Shown here: piece after piece, positions 8,958-17,876 of the stretch | Position numbering within the stretch: position 1 is the stretch's first letter | Layout: every line of letters starts with the position of its first letter | Origin: Sulfurimonas sp. | Lineage (GTDB): Bacteria; Campylobacterota; Campylobacteria; Campylobacterales; Sulfurimonadaceae | Length of the DNA: 42,893 nucleotides | NCBI GenBank assembly: GCA_027047745.1 | Contig: JALTUB010000150.1 | Span: 1 to 42,893, forward strand | Direction: 5' to 3' | The notes under the pieces: generated by a model | Databases searched by the model: none | What the model saw: the letters and a program-made list of their open reading frames with translations, nothing else | What the model was told of the DNA's origin: nothing | Translations under genes and position numbers: made by a program

Positions 8958-11063
8958 GTGCTTAACAAACAAGAACTTATCAATGAGCGTTCTAATATAG
9001 TCGCTCTTTCTCTTCTTGATGATGGAACTATTGCTTATGCTACACAATATAACGGTATGAGACTGTTAGACAATAGTAGTCTAAAAAGCAAATTTAAACT
9101 AATGCCAAAAGAGTTACGATTAAATGTAACAGCTGTGTGTTTTAGTATGGATGGATTGCTATTAGCCTTTGCAAATGATAATGTTATCAATATACTTCAT
9201 CTAAAAACCAAAAAGATTATTAAGAGTATCAAAACTTCTAAAGAATCTATCATATTACTTACATTTTGCTCTGATTATATAATTGCAGGAACTCAAAATG
9301 GTCGTGTTCTGCAGTATAGGTATGATAATTCTGCCCTACTAGCAAGAGTTTGTTCTTTTCCTTATCTAAAAAAAACAATCTCACAAAATTATGTAAGTGT
9401 TTTTGCAACATACAAAAACTATCTAGCTTGTAGTGGTGCTGGTGGCGCACTTTTCGTGATAGATATATATGCACAAGCAGATAAAACAGTGCTTTTGGAG
9501 AAAGGAGAGCGTATAAATGCCTTATGTTTTATAGATGACAAAACTATTGTTAGTGCAAATGTAAATGGTTTAGTTCTTGTTCACAATCTGCATACAAAAG
9601 AGATAGAAAAAAGGATAGATGCTCCTTTTATAAATATCAAACAGATACAGAAAATGACAAATCCAAACTTTATAGCTCTAATCGCTAATGAGAAATATAT
9701 AGCTATTGCTGATATAAAAAAACCAAAAATAATTCACTCTAAATATGTAGAGTTTAAACGAAAAATAGACAAAATACTTCTTGTCAATGATAAAACTTTA
9801 CTTGTAGCTCTTGAAAATTATAAAATTATGCAAGTCAATATACCTAATCAAGCCCAACTTAGAAAGCATTTAATAAATAGCGAAATACGAGAAGCTTACG
9901 ACCTTGTTGGAGATGAGCCTATGCTTCATGAGTCAAATGAGTATGAACTGCTAGAAAAACGATACGATAGCATATACAAAGAGGCTTTATCTGCATTGAT
10001 GAATCAAAATAATACTTTAGCAAAAAAAACACTTAATATAGTAAAAGGTGTTCAGTCCAAACAAGAGGAGTTATCTAAACTATTTGATGCTTTTGATGAG
10101 TATAATAGATTTAAAGTTGTTTGTCTTGAAAAAAAATATATTGTAGCATACGCCATGGCTGAAAAACATGAGGCATTAAAACAGACTCCACTCTATTTAA
10201 AAATGGAAGAGAATTTCAAAGAAAACTTTATAAATGCACAGCGTCATATGCTCATGGGGAAGGAACATCATGCTAAAGCCCTACTAAAGGAGTACAAAAC
10301 AGTTGTTTCAAAACAAGAAATCATCAAACTTTTGCTAAATAAAGATAAAGATTTCATCGGTTTTTTAAACGCTATTAAAAGTAACAACTTTCAAACATTG
10401 GAGGAGTTAATCAGTAAGCACCCTGTTTTTAAAAATGCTCCAACATATGTAGCCCTAAGCCAAACTGTAGAGAAAAACATCAGTAAAATAGATACACTCA
10501 TAACAGAAGGTAACCTATCAAGGGCTAAAGAGTTACTCCTAAAACTAAAAAATACATCTTTTTTGAACAAAGAACTAAAGCGATTATACTCAAACTTTGA
10601 CTACATGCAGAAACTACAATATGCTTACAAAAAAAATGATTTTAAACTATGCTACGAACTACTTGACGAACATCATCAACTAAATATAACTCAAATGGGC
10701 ATAATACTAAATAAACATTGGGTAAAGCTCATGCGTACTTGTGAGGATTTTGCTCTAAAGGCAAACCCTAAAGGCATCAAAGATACACTTGATTTACTTC
10801 TACTAACTAAAACAAGAAAAGTAAAGATTGGTGATTTGTTAAGAGTTAGTTTTCAATCAAAGATAAAAGTATATCTATCCAAAAGAAGATTTATAGGTGC
10901 TCAAAATATTATCTACTCTTACATTGATATATTTGGCAAAGATAGTGAAATCCAATCTCTTATGAAAACTTACGAGCTTATGTCCAAAAAAGAACTTGCT
11001 ATAACAGAAGTACAGCATAAAGAGAGGGATGAATGGCTAAGTTCAGAATTTGTTGTTAAGTAA
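8958..11063 (+). CDS. Large protein with WD40-like N-terminus and helical C-terminus
   Basis: No specific function is recognised. Residues 1 to about 300 consist of repeated short beta segments of WD40/beta-propeller character (for example SLLDDGTIAYATQYNGMRLL, and FCSDYIIAGTQNGRVLQYRY). The remaining 400 residues are charged and helical, rich in Lys, Leu and Glu, in a TPR-like or coiled style. There is no signal peptide or membrane segment, so it is probably a cytoplasmic scaffold. The start is GTG at 8958 with AGGAGA about 7 bp upstream. It follows recJ closely and ends 5 bp before the convergent fliI. Confidence 0.8.
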   Translation: MLNKQELINERSNIVALSLLDDGTIAYATQYNGMRLLDNSSLKSKFKLMPKELRLNVTAVCFSMDGLLLAFANDNVINILHLKTKKIIKSIKTSKESIILLTFCSDYIIAGTQNGRVLQYRYDNSALLARVCSFPYLKKTISQNYVSVFATYKNYLACSGAGGALFVIDIYAQADKTVLLEKGERINALCFIDDKTIVSANVNGLVLVHNLHTKEIEKRIDAPFINIKQIQKMTNPNFIALIANEKYIAIADIKKPKIIHSKYVEFKRKIDKILLVNDKTLLVALENYKIMQVNIPNQAQLRKHLINSEIREAYDLVGDEPMLHESNEYELLEKRYDSIYKEALSALMNQNNTLAKKTLNIVKGVQSKQEELSKLFDAFDEYNRFKVVCLEKKYIVAYAMAEKHEALKQTPLYLKMEENFKENFINAQRHMLMGKEHHAKALLKEYKTVVSKQEIIKLLLNKDKDFIGFLNAIKSNNFQTLEELISKHPVFKNAPTYVALSQTVEKNISKIDTLITEGNLSRAKELLLKLKNTSFLNKELKRLYSNFDYMQKLQYAYKKNDFKLCYELLDEHHQLNITQMGIILNKHWVKLMRTCEDFALKANPKGIKDTLDLLLLTKTRKVKIGDLLRVSFQSKIKVYLSKRRFIGAQNIIYSYIDIFGKDSEIQSLMKTYELMSKKELAITEVQHKERDEWLSSEFVVK

Positions 11064-11068
11064 ATTAC

Positions 11069-12376
11069 TTAATCCTGCATCAAGCTAATCAACTCGGCAC
11101 TTGTATCTGCAAAGTTTGTCTGAATGTTTGATCCTTGGGAGATAAACTTTTCCATATCCTCTTTTTTAGACATGGCAGCATCAAGTTCACTATCTGTACC
11201 TTTTGTGTAAGCACCTATACGGATTAGAACTTCATTTTCTTTTAAAAGTGTGTAATAGCGTCTAAATTTTATAACTGCCTGAAAATGCTCTTGGCTGATA
11301 ATATCGTTCATAACCCTTGAAGCAGAGTTTAAAATATGAACAGGTGGATAGATACCAAAGTCTGTCATCTCACGAGATAGAACTATGTGACCATCTAAGA
11401 TAGAACGAGATTGGTCAGCAATAGGATCACTCATGTCATCCCCCTCTATCAAAACTGTAAAAAATGCAGTGATAGAGCCTTTGCCCTCCTCTTTTCCAGC
11501 TCTTTCCATCAACTGTGGTAAAAGCGTAAGTGAAGATGGTGGATATCCCTTTGATGTTGGTGGTTCACCAAGGGCTAAACCTATCTCTCGTTGAGCCATC
11601 GCAAAACGAGTTACAGAGTCCATGATAAATAGAACATCTAGCCCTTTATCTTTAAAATATTCAGCAACACTCATAGCTGCAAAAGCACCATATTTTCTCA
11701 TAAGAGGACTATCATCTGATGTTGCTACAATAATTACTGTATTTTCAAGATTTCCACCAAGATTTTTTTGTATAAACTCAGGTACTTCACGACCACGCTC
11801 ACCGATAAGTGCAACAACTTTGATAGGTGCCTCAGATCCTCGGACAATCATTCCCATCAAGGTTGACTTCCCTACTCCACTACCTGCAAAGATACCAAGT
11901 TTTTGACCCTTGCCACAAGTAAGCAGACCATCAATACTTTTAACACCTACACTAAAAACTTCATCAATCATTCCTCGTTTCATAGCAGAGATAGGTGCTT
12001 TTATGATGGGAGAAAGTGTAGAGTTATTGATGTTGCCCTTGTCATCAATAGGTCTCATAAATGGATCAACTACGCGACCAAGCAGTGACTCCCCGATAGG
12101 GATATTTAAACCTGTGGAGTTTAGAAAGACTCTATCACCAGAACAAAATCCCTCTACAAAACTAAAAGGTGTTATATAAAAAGTTCTACCATCAATCTCA
12201 GTAACCATTCCTACTGTCTCTTGCCCAGTATCATTTGAAATTATTTTAACCATATCACTAATACTGACTTTAAGTCCTGTAGCCGTGATAACTGTTGCAT
12301 TTATCTTAACAACTTCACCAAAAGATACTGTGTAATTTTTAGAAGATAGTTTATCTTTAAGTGAAGAAAATGGCAT
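11069..12376 (-). CDS. fliI: Flagellar export apparatus ATPase FliI
   Basis: This is the F1-beta-like ATPase of the flagellar type III export apparatus. Walker A is AGSGVGKST at residues 164-172, Walker B is in VLFIMDSVTRFA, and GYPPSSLTLLPQLMERAG is a signature shared with type III secretion ATPases. At 435 residues it is full length. It is the last gene of a leftward series (rnj, trx-like, folE, fliI) and starts 2 bp after folE. It lies away from other flagellar genes, as is common in this phylum. Confidence 0.95.
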   Translation of the reverse strand: MPFSSLKDKLSSKNYTVSFGEVVKINATVITATGLKVSISDMVKIISNDTGQETVGMVTEIDGRTFYITPFSFVEGFCSGDRVFLNSTGLNIPIGESLLGRVVDPFMRPIDDKGNINNSTLSPIIKAPISAMKRGMIDEVFSVGVKSIDGLLTCGKGQKLGIFAGSGVGKSTLMGMIVRGSEAPIKVVALIGERGREVPEFIQKNLGGNLENTVIIVATSDDSPLMRKYGAFAAMSVAEYFKDKGLDVLFIMDSVTRFAMAQREIGLALGEPPTSKGYPPSSLTLLPQLMERAGKEEGKGSITAFFTVLIEGDDMSDPIADQSRSILDGHIVLSREMTDFGIYPPVHILNSASRVMNDIISQEHFQAVIKFRRYYTLLKENEVLIRIGAYTKGTDSELDAAMSKKEDMEKFISQGSNIQTNFADTSAELISLMQD

Positions 12377-12378
12377 TA

Positions 12379-12963
12379 TTAGTAACGGGTACTACCTGTA
12401 GAATTGACTAAAGAAAAAAACTCGCTTCTTGTTTTTTCATCTTTTTTAAACAGACCTCTAAGTGCTGATGATGTTGTTGTTGAGTTTATTTTTTCAACAC
12501 CTCTCATCTCCATGCACATGTGTCTAGCTTGGATTACTATGGCTACACCCTTAGGTGCGATAGTATCCATGATAGCATCAGCAATCTGCTCTGTGAGTTG
12601 TTCTTGAATCTGCATTCTGCGTGCAAAAACATTAACTACTCTAGGGATTTTAGAGAGACCTACAACTTTACCATCTGGTATATAAGCTACATGAACCCGT
12701 CCAATAATTGGTAAAAGATGATGTTCACATGTAGAGTAAAATTCTATATCTTTTACTAGAACCATTTCATCATTAGAGCTTGTAAAGAGTGCTTTAGAAA
12801 GTATCTCTTTAGGGTCTTCTTTGTATCCACTATATAAAAATTCATATGCCTTACGCACACGAGAAGGTGTTTGGAGTAAACCTTCTCTCTCTGGATCTTC
12901 TCCAACATGAAACATCATGGTTTTTACTGCATTTTCAAATTCTAAGTTTTTTTCTTGAGACAT
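12379..12963 (-). CDS. folE: GTP cyclohydrolase I
   Basis: Converts GTP to dihydroneopterin triphosphate, the first step of folate (and pterin) synthesis. The zinc ligands Cys79, His82 (in CEHHLLP) and Cys150 (in RHMCMEMRG) are all present, so this is the classical zinc-dependent FolE1. At 194 residues the length is normal. It sits between the thioredoxin-like gene (13 bp gap) and fliI (2 bp gap) on the minus strand, in an apparent operon of functionally mixed genes. Confidence 0.97.
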   Translation of the reverse strand: MSQEKNLEFENAVKTMMFHVGEDPEREGLLQTPSRVRKAYEFLYSGYKEDPKEILSKALFTSSNDEMVLVKDIEFYSTCEHHLLPIIGRVHVAYIPDGKVVGLSKIPRVVNVFARRMQIQEQLTEQIADAIMDTIAPKGVAIVIQARHMCMEMRGVEKINSTTTSSALRGLFKKDEKTRSEFFSLVNSTGSTRY

Positions 12964-12976
12964 CTTTAATACCTAT

Positions 12977-13366
12977 TTAACTTTTAAATTTATCAATTAT
13001 TTTAGAAATAAGACCACCTCTGTGTAAGGTTTTATCTATCATCTTAGTATATCCATTAAGAGAAAGAACTCCTGTTCTTGCTCTTTTTATTGTTTTATCT
13101 TCACCTATAACTACGATATAAGGAATGTGTGTCACATTTAATTTATCAGCAGTTTTAGGATTATCATCAACATTTAGCTTTGCGATGATAACATTTTCAT
13201 CTTCAAATCGTTCAGCTAATGATTCTAAATACTTTAAAACAACACGACAAGAACCACAGTAGTCACTATAAAAATCTATAAATATTACAGCTTCACTATT
13301 GACAACAACTTCTGAATAGTTACCATCAGTAAGTTCTAAAACTCTGTTAAATACTTCATCTGACAT
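12977..13366 (-). CDS. Thioredoxin-fold protein
   Basis: A 129-residue cytoplasmic thioredoxin-fold protein. The active-site motif is CGSC at residues 37-40 within FIDFYSDYCGSCRVVLKYL, replacing the usual WCGPC; the preceding Trp is a Tyr. The cis-Pro is in VTHIPYIVVIG. It could reduce disulfides, but the altered CxxC suggests a different redox potential from the canonical thioredoxin encoded at 25094. It lies between rnj (26 bp) and folE (13 bp) and should be co-transcribed with them. Confidence 0.85.
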   Translation of the reverse strand: MSDEVFNRVLELTDGNYSEVVVNSEAVIFIDFYSDYCGSCRVVLKYLESLAERFEDENVIIAKLNVDDNPKTADKLNVTHIPYIVVIGEDKTIKRARTGVLSLNGYTKMIDKTLHRGGLISKIIDKFKS

Positions 13367-13392
13367 ACTATCTCCTTGTTCGATGGATAATT

Positions 13393-15363
13393 TTAGTGAA
13401 CTAATACATGTGGTACTATAAGTGGATACTTTTTCATTTTACGGAAAATGTGTTTTCTAACTACTTGACGCAAGTCATTTTCTAAAGCTCTACCATTTTC
13501 TAGTAAACCTGGTTTAATATTAACTAGGAACTGCTCTACTATACCTTGCATCTCTTTTGCAAAAGCTCTATCTTGCTTATCTGGAACTATACCAAATGTT
13601 GTTACTTTTGGGTGTTCTAAAAGTTTAGAACTTTGCTCACTTACCTCAACAACCATCATGACAACACCATCACTTGCAAGTTTTTGTCTATCTAAGATTA
13701 TATCATCATCTATCTTATTATTGTTTTGGTTATCAATATATGTTTTACCTGTTTTAACAGTTTTTGCTTTTCGCATATATTTAGGAGATATTTCTATCTG
13801 TTCACCATCTGTCATCAACAAGATATTTCTCTCAGGAACACCACAAAGCATTCCTGTCTCTTTATGTTTTGTAACATGATTGTATTCACCATGAATAGGC
13901 AAGAAAAACTTAGGATTTACTAAACGCAACATAAGTTTTTGCTCTTCCATAGAAGCATGACCAGAGACATGAATATTTTTATCCATAGCCACATTAGCCC
14001 CTGCTCTTTGAAGATGATTTAACATCCCAGAGATGCTTCCCTCATTTCCAGGAATAGCACGAGAAGAGAGAACAATCAAATCAGTTGGTTTGATTTTTAT
14101 ATGTCTATGCTCACCTATAGACATTCTAAACAGTGCTGAATTTGCTTCACCTTGAGAACCAGTTGTGACAATAAGCACTTTTGAATCTTCAAGACTGGCA
14201 ACTTCATCAGCATCTATAAAAATACCTTTTGGAAACCTTACATAATCATACTGCAGAGCCATTTCAATATTTCGCTCCATTGAACGACCTATTACGCATA
14301 CCTTTCTTCCATACTTTACCCCATACTCTATAGCCTGTTGTACACGGTGAATATTAGAGCTAAATGTAGATAGGATAACTCTTCCATCTGCTTTAGAGAA
14401 AATACGATCAAGGGCAGGTCCGACACTAAGCTCTGAACCAGTTGGAGTAGGGTTGTGAGAGTTAGTAGAATCACTTAAAAGACATAAAACTCCTTTATCT
14501 CCATAATGTGCAAGTCTATGTAAATCTGCAGGATAACCATCAACAGGAGTGTAGTCTATCTTAAAGTCACCAGTATGAATAACAGTACCAGCAGCCGTTG
14601 TAATAGCTAGAGAAGATGAATCAATAATAGAGTGTGTCATATGCATCCACTCTATTTCAAAATCATTTCCTATTTTATATATTTCTCTTTTTACAATTGG
14701 ATTAAAATATTTTCTATGATCTTTTAAGTGATGCTCATCAAATTTACTTCCAATAAGTGCTAAAGGAAGAGGAGTTCCGTATATTGGAAACTGCATCTCT
14801 TTATAAAGATAAGGCATAGCACCAATATGATCTTCATGAGCATGAGTAATAATTACAGCAACGATTTTTTTTCTAATCTCACGGATATATGAAAAATCTG
14901 GTATCAGAATATCAACACCATGCATAGTTTCATCAGGGAAACTCATACCTACATCTATAAGTATTGCTTCATTTTCAGTTTCAAATACTGTAATATTACC
15001 ACCAATCTCACCAAGTCCACCAAGTGGTGTTATTTTGATCTTCGCTTTTGACTCTAAATCAAGCTTGAAATGTGGATTTAGTCTTTGTTTATGTGCTTCT
15101 TGATTTTTATTTACAAAATCTTTTAAATTTTTATCTAATGGTGTAGGCTGACGCTTATATCTATTGTTACGATTCTTATTTTTATTTGGTTTATTACCAG
15201 CTGGCTTATTGCCTTCTTTTGCATTAGGATTTTTATTAGCATTTCTATTTGGATTCGGTTTACGATTTCCACTATTGTTTGTTTTTCTGTTTTGGTTATT
15301 ATTTGGTCTAGTATTTTCCTGAGGTTTAACTTCTTGAGTTGTCCCCTGATTTTCTTCTGCCAT
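13393..15363 (-). CDS. rnj: Ribonuclease J
   Basis: RNase J is a metallo-beta-lactamase/beta-CASP RNase with endonuclease and 5'-3' exonuclease activity and a main role in mRNA decay. The metal-binding motif HAHEDH is at residues 174-179, with GEIGGN upstream and the beta-CASP GSQGEAN and HVSGHAS motifs downstream. Residues 1 to about 75 are an extension very rich in Asn, Lys, Arg and Pro. Such basic extensions are known in the Helicobacter pylori enzyme and set these proteins apart from Bacillus RNase J. The total of 656 residues fits. The 252-bp region upstream is a large structured repeat element, so its mRNA leader may be extensively folded. Confidence 0.95.
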   Translation of the reverse strand: MAEENQGTTQEVKPQENTRPNNNQNRKTNNSGNRKPNPNRNANKNPNAKEGNKPAGNKPNKNKNRNNRYKRQPTPLDKNLKDFVNKNQEAHKQRLNPHFKLDLESKAKIKITPLGGLGEIGGNITVFETENEAILIDVGMSFPDETMHGVDILIPDFSYIREIRKKIVAVIITHAHEDHIGAMPYLYKEMQFPIYGTPLPLALIGSKFDEHHLKDHRKYFNPIVKREIYKIGNDFEIEWMHMTHSIIDSSSLAITTAAGTVIHTGDFKIDYTPVDGYPADLHRLAHYGDKGVLCLLSDSTNSHNPTPTGSELSVGPALDRIFSKADGRVILSTFSSNIHRVQQAIEYGVKYGRKVCVIGRSMERNIEMALQYDYVRFPKGIFIDADEVASLEDSKVLIVTTGSQGEANSALFRMSIGEHRHIKIKPTDLIVLSSRAIPGNEGSISGMLNHLQRAGANVAMDKNIHVSGHASMEEQKLMLRLVNPKFFLPIHGEYNHVTKHKETGMLCGVPERNILLMTDGEQIEISPKYMRKAKTVKTGKTYIDNQNNNKIDDDIILDRQKLASDGVVMMVVEVSEQSSKLLEHPKVTTFGIVPDKQDRAFAKEMQGIVEQFLVNIKPGLLENGRALENDLRQVVRKHIFRKMKKYPLIVPHVLVH

Positions 15364-15381
15364 CCAAACTCCTTGTTATTT

Positions 15382-15652
15382 TAAGTGCCTAACTAGAGTA
15401 AATGAGATATTTCAACACCATTTAAAAGGTTTAGGTTCAAGGCAAACTTTGGTTGGCGATACTAGTATCGTTAGCCTAAGTTTAACGCAGAAGATAAATC
15501 TTTTAAATGCTGCCCTTCGGGTGAAAAAGGAGATAACAATCTGACTTCGTTGAAAGCCTTTAAAGCTACTAGTAGCTCCTACAGACTTTCGCCTTGCATC
15601 TTGTCATCTCTTTTTTCATTGAACTATCTCATTTACTCTAGTTAGGCACTTA
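15382..15652. repeat. 271-bp nested inverted-repeat element between ksgA and rnj
   Basis: Terminal inverted repeats of 34 bp (15382-15415 and 15619-15652) match at 33 positions. Inside are two further large hairpins. Hairpin A pairs 15419-15433 with 15495-15509 (one G-T) and is centred on the perfect palindrome CGATACTAGTATCG (15457-15470). Hairpin B pairs 15522-15539 with 15601-15618 (16 of 18) and is centred on AGCTACTAGTAGCT (15564-15577). Both palindromes share ACTAGT. A CCCTTCGGG mini-hairpin (15513-15521) separates them. Thus the element folds as a cross with two arms. It has no open reading frame of note. It resembles a miniature inverted-repeat element or a structured intergenic repeat; I cannot name a family. 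The right end encodes the last KsgA codons. Confidence 0.85.
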
Positions 15653-16413
15653 TTGAGTTGGTGATAGTCATGTGTTTGGAGTTGATGAGGACGAATCGTT
15701 AATGTAAGTTCAAGCTCGTCAAAAGCTTCTAAAAGTAATGTTTTGTCATACTTTTGTGATAGGTTTTTCATAAGAGTTTTTCGAGGTTGCTTAAATGCAA
15801 CTCTTAACATATTCTCAAACTCTTCATCATTTCTATCGCTACTTTTTTGTATAAGAAAAACAGCAGAGTCTATCTTTGGCTGAGGGTCAAACGCAGTTGG
15901 TGGTACTTTCACTACTATATGTGAAGAACCAATACTTTGAGTTATAACACTCAAAGAACCAAATACTTTTTCACCTGCTACAGCACAAAATTTTTCTGCT
16001 ACTTCAAGTTGAACCATTACAAGTATATTTTTACACATTGGATCTGCGAGTGCTTTTAGGATGATATTTGTCGCGATGTAATAGGGCAGGTTTGCCACTA
16101 AATCATACGGTTCATCAACTAAAGAACTCTTCCAAGCTTGTAGAACATCCCCACAATTGAGCTGGAGTCGCTTGGTGACAATCTCTTTTTTAAATTCACT
16201 TTGTAACAATTTACATAAATCGGTATCTACCTCAAAAGCTTCTACACTTTTGACATCAACTAAAAATTTAGTTAAATCACCTAAGCCAGGTCCAATCTCG
16301 ACTACTTTATTGTCGTTTTTGGGCATCGCTTCGACGATCTTTCTTAAAACGCTCTCATCTTTTAAAAAGTTTTGTCCAAACTTTTTCTTTGCTATAACGC
16401 TTTCTCTTTTCAT
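15616..16413 (-). CDS. ksgA: 16S rRNA dimethyltransferase KsgA
   Basis: Dimethylates the two adjacent adenines near the 3' end of 16S rRNA during small-subunit assembly. The SAM-binding motif is VVEIGPGLGD (residues 37-46) and the catalytic motif IV is NLPYYIATN (near residue 110). At 265 residues the length is normal. The last ten codons (CLTRVNEIVQ) and the stop lie within the right terminal repeat of the 15382-15652 element, so the C-terminus appears to be contributed by, or shared with, that repeat. It is upstream of rnj on the same strand, an arrangement also found in Helicobacter. Confidence 0.95.
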   Translation of the reverse strand: MKRESVIAKKKFGQNFLKDESVLRKIVEAMPKNDNKVVEIGPGLGDLTKFLVDVKSVEAFEVDTDLCKLLQSEFKKEIVTKRLQLNCGDVLQAWKSSLVDEPYDLVANLPYYIATNIILKALADPMCKNILVMVQLEVAEKFCAVAGEKVFGSLSVITQSIGSSHIVVKVPPTAFDPQPKIDSAVFLIQKSSDRNDEEFENMLRVAFKQPRKTLMKNLSQKYDKTLLLEAFDELELTLTIRPHQLQTHDYHQLNKCLTRVNEIVQ

Positions 16414-16449
16414 GAGGCTTAGTCTATAGTAACTTTACTTATATATAGA

Positions 16450-16480
16450 TAACAAATACTAAAAAAGCAAGTATTTGTTA
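16450..16480. terminator. Hairpin after the CZB gene, possible terminator
   Basis: An 11-bp perfect stem, TAACAAATACT (16450-16460) pairing with AGTATTTGTTA (16470-16480), with a 9-base loop. It lies 4 bp past the CZB stop codon and before ksgA, both leftward. A T-rich run follows on the plus strand, but the minus-strand side is only moderately U-rich, so termination toward ksgA is uncertain. Confidence 0.45.
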
Positions 16481-16484
16481 ATTT

Positions 16485-16952
16485 TTATATTAAAGTTCTA
16501 ATTTTATCCTCTGATACAGCTATGAGTCTTCTCTCTAGCCTATTTATTTCATCCAAGAGTTCTTTAGATATATTTTCCATTATGTCATAATGTTCTTTAG
16601 CAACTTGGGCTTCAAATTCACCAACTACTTTTCTCTTCATTCCAAATATTTTACTAAAAAAGCCACCTTTAGTTTTACTGAAATAAACATTGAAAATTTG
16701 CAAATACTGATCATGAAGCTTAAAATGAAGAGTTTCTATATTTGACATTGCTTCTGTTGGATTATTTGCTAAAGAATTTAATAGCTGACCATCACCATAA
16801 AACCATTGCCCAAACTTACACTCTGTTGAATCAACAGGGATAGCACCTTCTTCTATATCTAATCCATTTATCAATAATTTTGCTCTTTGAACCCATTTTA
16901 TGTGTGCAGCTTTTGCTGCTCTTAAATGATTTACGACTTCTTCTTTTTCCAT
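16485..16952 (-). CDS. Stand-alone CZB (chemoreceptor zinc-binding) domain protein
   Basis: CZB domains bind zinc through three His and one Cys and are usually fused to chemoreceptors or diguanylate cyclases. Here the domain is alone. With the ATG at 16952 as start, the ligands are His17 (HIKW), Cys45 (ECKFGQWFYGDG), His76 and His80 (LHFKLHDQY). I prefer this start to the GTG at 16961 because AGAGG lies 8 bp upstream of it. The C-terminal 50 residues are helical and charged (HYDIMENISKELLDEINRLE), so it may act by docking to a partner. No signal peptide is present, so it is probably a cytoplasmic zinc or redox sensor. A perfect parS site lies in its upstream region. Confidence 0.82.
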   Translation of the reverse strand: MEKEEVVNHLRAAKAAHIKWVQRAKLLINGLDIEEGAIPVDSTECKFGQWFYGDGQLLNSLANNPTEAMSNIETLHFKLHDQYLQIFNVYFSKTKGGFFSKIFGMKRKVVGEFEAQVAKEHYDIMENISKELLDEINRLERRLIAVSEDKIRTLI

Positions 16953-17028
16953 TATTTGCACCTCTTCAATATATTAAGTCATTATAGTATGTTATATATT
17001 AAAGAAATATAAAGAGAATGCTTTTTTA

Positions 17029-17044
17029 TGTTTCACGTGAAACA
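17029..17044. promoter_or_regulatory. parS site 1 (ParB-binding centromere sequence)
   Basis: The sequence TGTTTCACGTGAAACA is a perfect 16-bp palindrome identical to the bacterial parS consensus. It is intergenic, between the CZB gene and hisF. ParB (Spo0J) loads at such sites for chromosome segregation and SMC loading. parS sites cluster near the replication origin. A second identical site lies 3.2 kb away at 20189. Confidence 0.93.
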
Positions 17045-17117
17045 AACTATCTGTTAAGTCTAAAAGGATATAATTGCATATCTTATACAAAACCCAGCTA
17101 AAAGGCTCTAACTTATC

Positions 17118-17876
17118 ATGAACTATTTTGCAAAAAGAATTATACCTTGTCTTGATGTTAAAGATGGACGCGTTGTTAAAGGTGTTAATTTTGTAGGTTT
17201 AAAAGATGCAGGTGACCCTGTAGAAGTTGCACGAAGATACAATGAAGAGGGTGCTGATGAACTTACTTTTTTAGATATTACAGCTTCATCTGATAACCGT
17301 GACACTATCGTTGACATAGTAGCCGAGGTTGCTCGTGAGATATTTATACCATTAACTGTTGGTGGTGGCATACGAAAACTCGATGACATTTATAAACTGC
17401 TAAATGTAGGATGTGATAAAGTAAGTGTAAACTCTGCAGCAATAAAACGACCTGAACTTATTGACGAGGGTGCTAAAAGATTTGGTTCTCAGTGTATTGT
17501 AACTGCTATAGATGTTAAACGAAGTGGTGAAAAATATCATGTCTTTTTAAACGGTGGACGAGTTGATACAGGTATTGATGCTGTTGAATGGGCAAAAGAA
17601 GTTGTAAGCCGTGGAAGTGGAGAGATACTTTTAACTTCTATGGACGCTGATGGAACTAAAGCTGGTTTTGAGTTAAATATTACTGAACAGATTAGCAAAG
17701 CTGTTAATGTACCTGTTATAGCTAGTGGAGGAGCAGGAACTATGGAACACATAAAAGAGGCTTTTAATCATGGAGCTGATGCAGCACTTGCAGCAAGTAT
17801 CTTTCATTATAAAGAGATTGATATTATGGACTTAAAGCATTATCTGCATGAACAAAATATTCCGGTGCGTCTTTAA
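17118..17876 (+). CDS. hisF: Imidazole glycerol phosphate synthase, cyclase subunit
   Basis: HisF makes imidazole glycerol phosphate and AICAR from PRFAR, using ammonia from HisH, in histidine synthesis. It is a 252-residue half-barrel-repeat enzyme. The catalytic Asp13 (in PCLDVKDGRVVKG) and Asp132 (in TAIDVKR) are present, with phosphate-binding glycines in LTVGGGIR and IASGGAGT. The next gene starts at the base after its stop codon, then rlmN overlaps, so three genes are tightly coupled. No other his gene is in the window. Confidence 0.96.
   Translation: MNYFAKRIIPCLDVKDGRVVKGVNFVGLKDAGDPVEVARRYNEEGADELTFLDITASSDNRDTIVDIVAEVAREIFIPLTVGGGIRKLDDIYKLLNVGCDKVSVNSAAIKRPELIDEGAKRFGSQCIVTAIDVKRSGEKYHVFLNGGRVDTGIDAVEWAKEVVSRGSGEILLTSMDADGTKAGFELNITEQISKAVNVPVIASGGAGTMEHIKEAFNHGADAALAASIFHYKEIDIMDLKHYLHEQNIPVRL

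Noticed and set aside
15382..15652. The ksgA-rnj element as an insertion sequence or CRISPR array
   Set aside because: No transposase frame and no regularly spaced direct repeats; the symmetry is entirely inverted.
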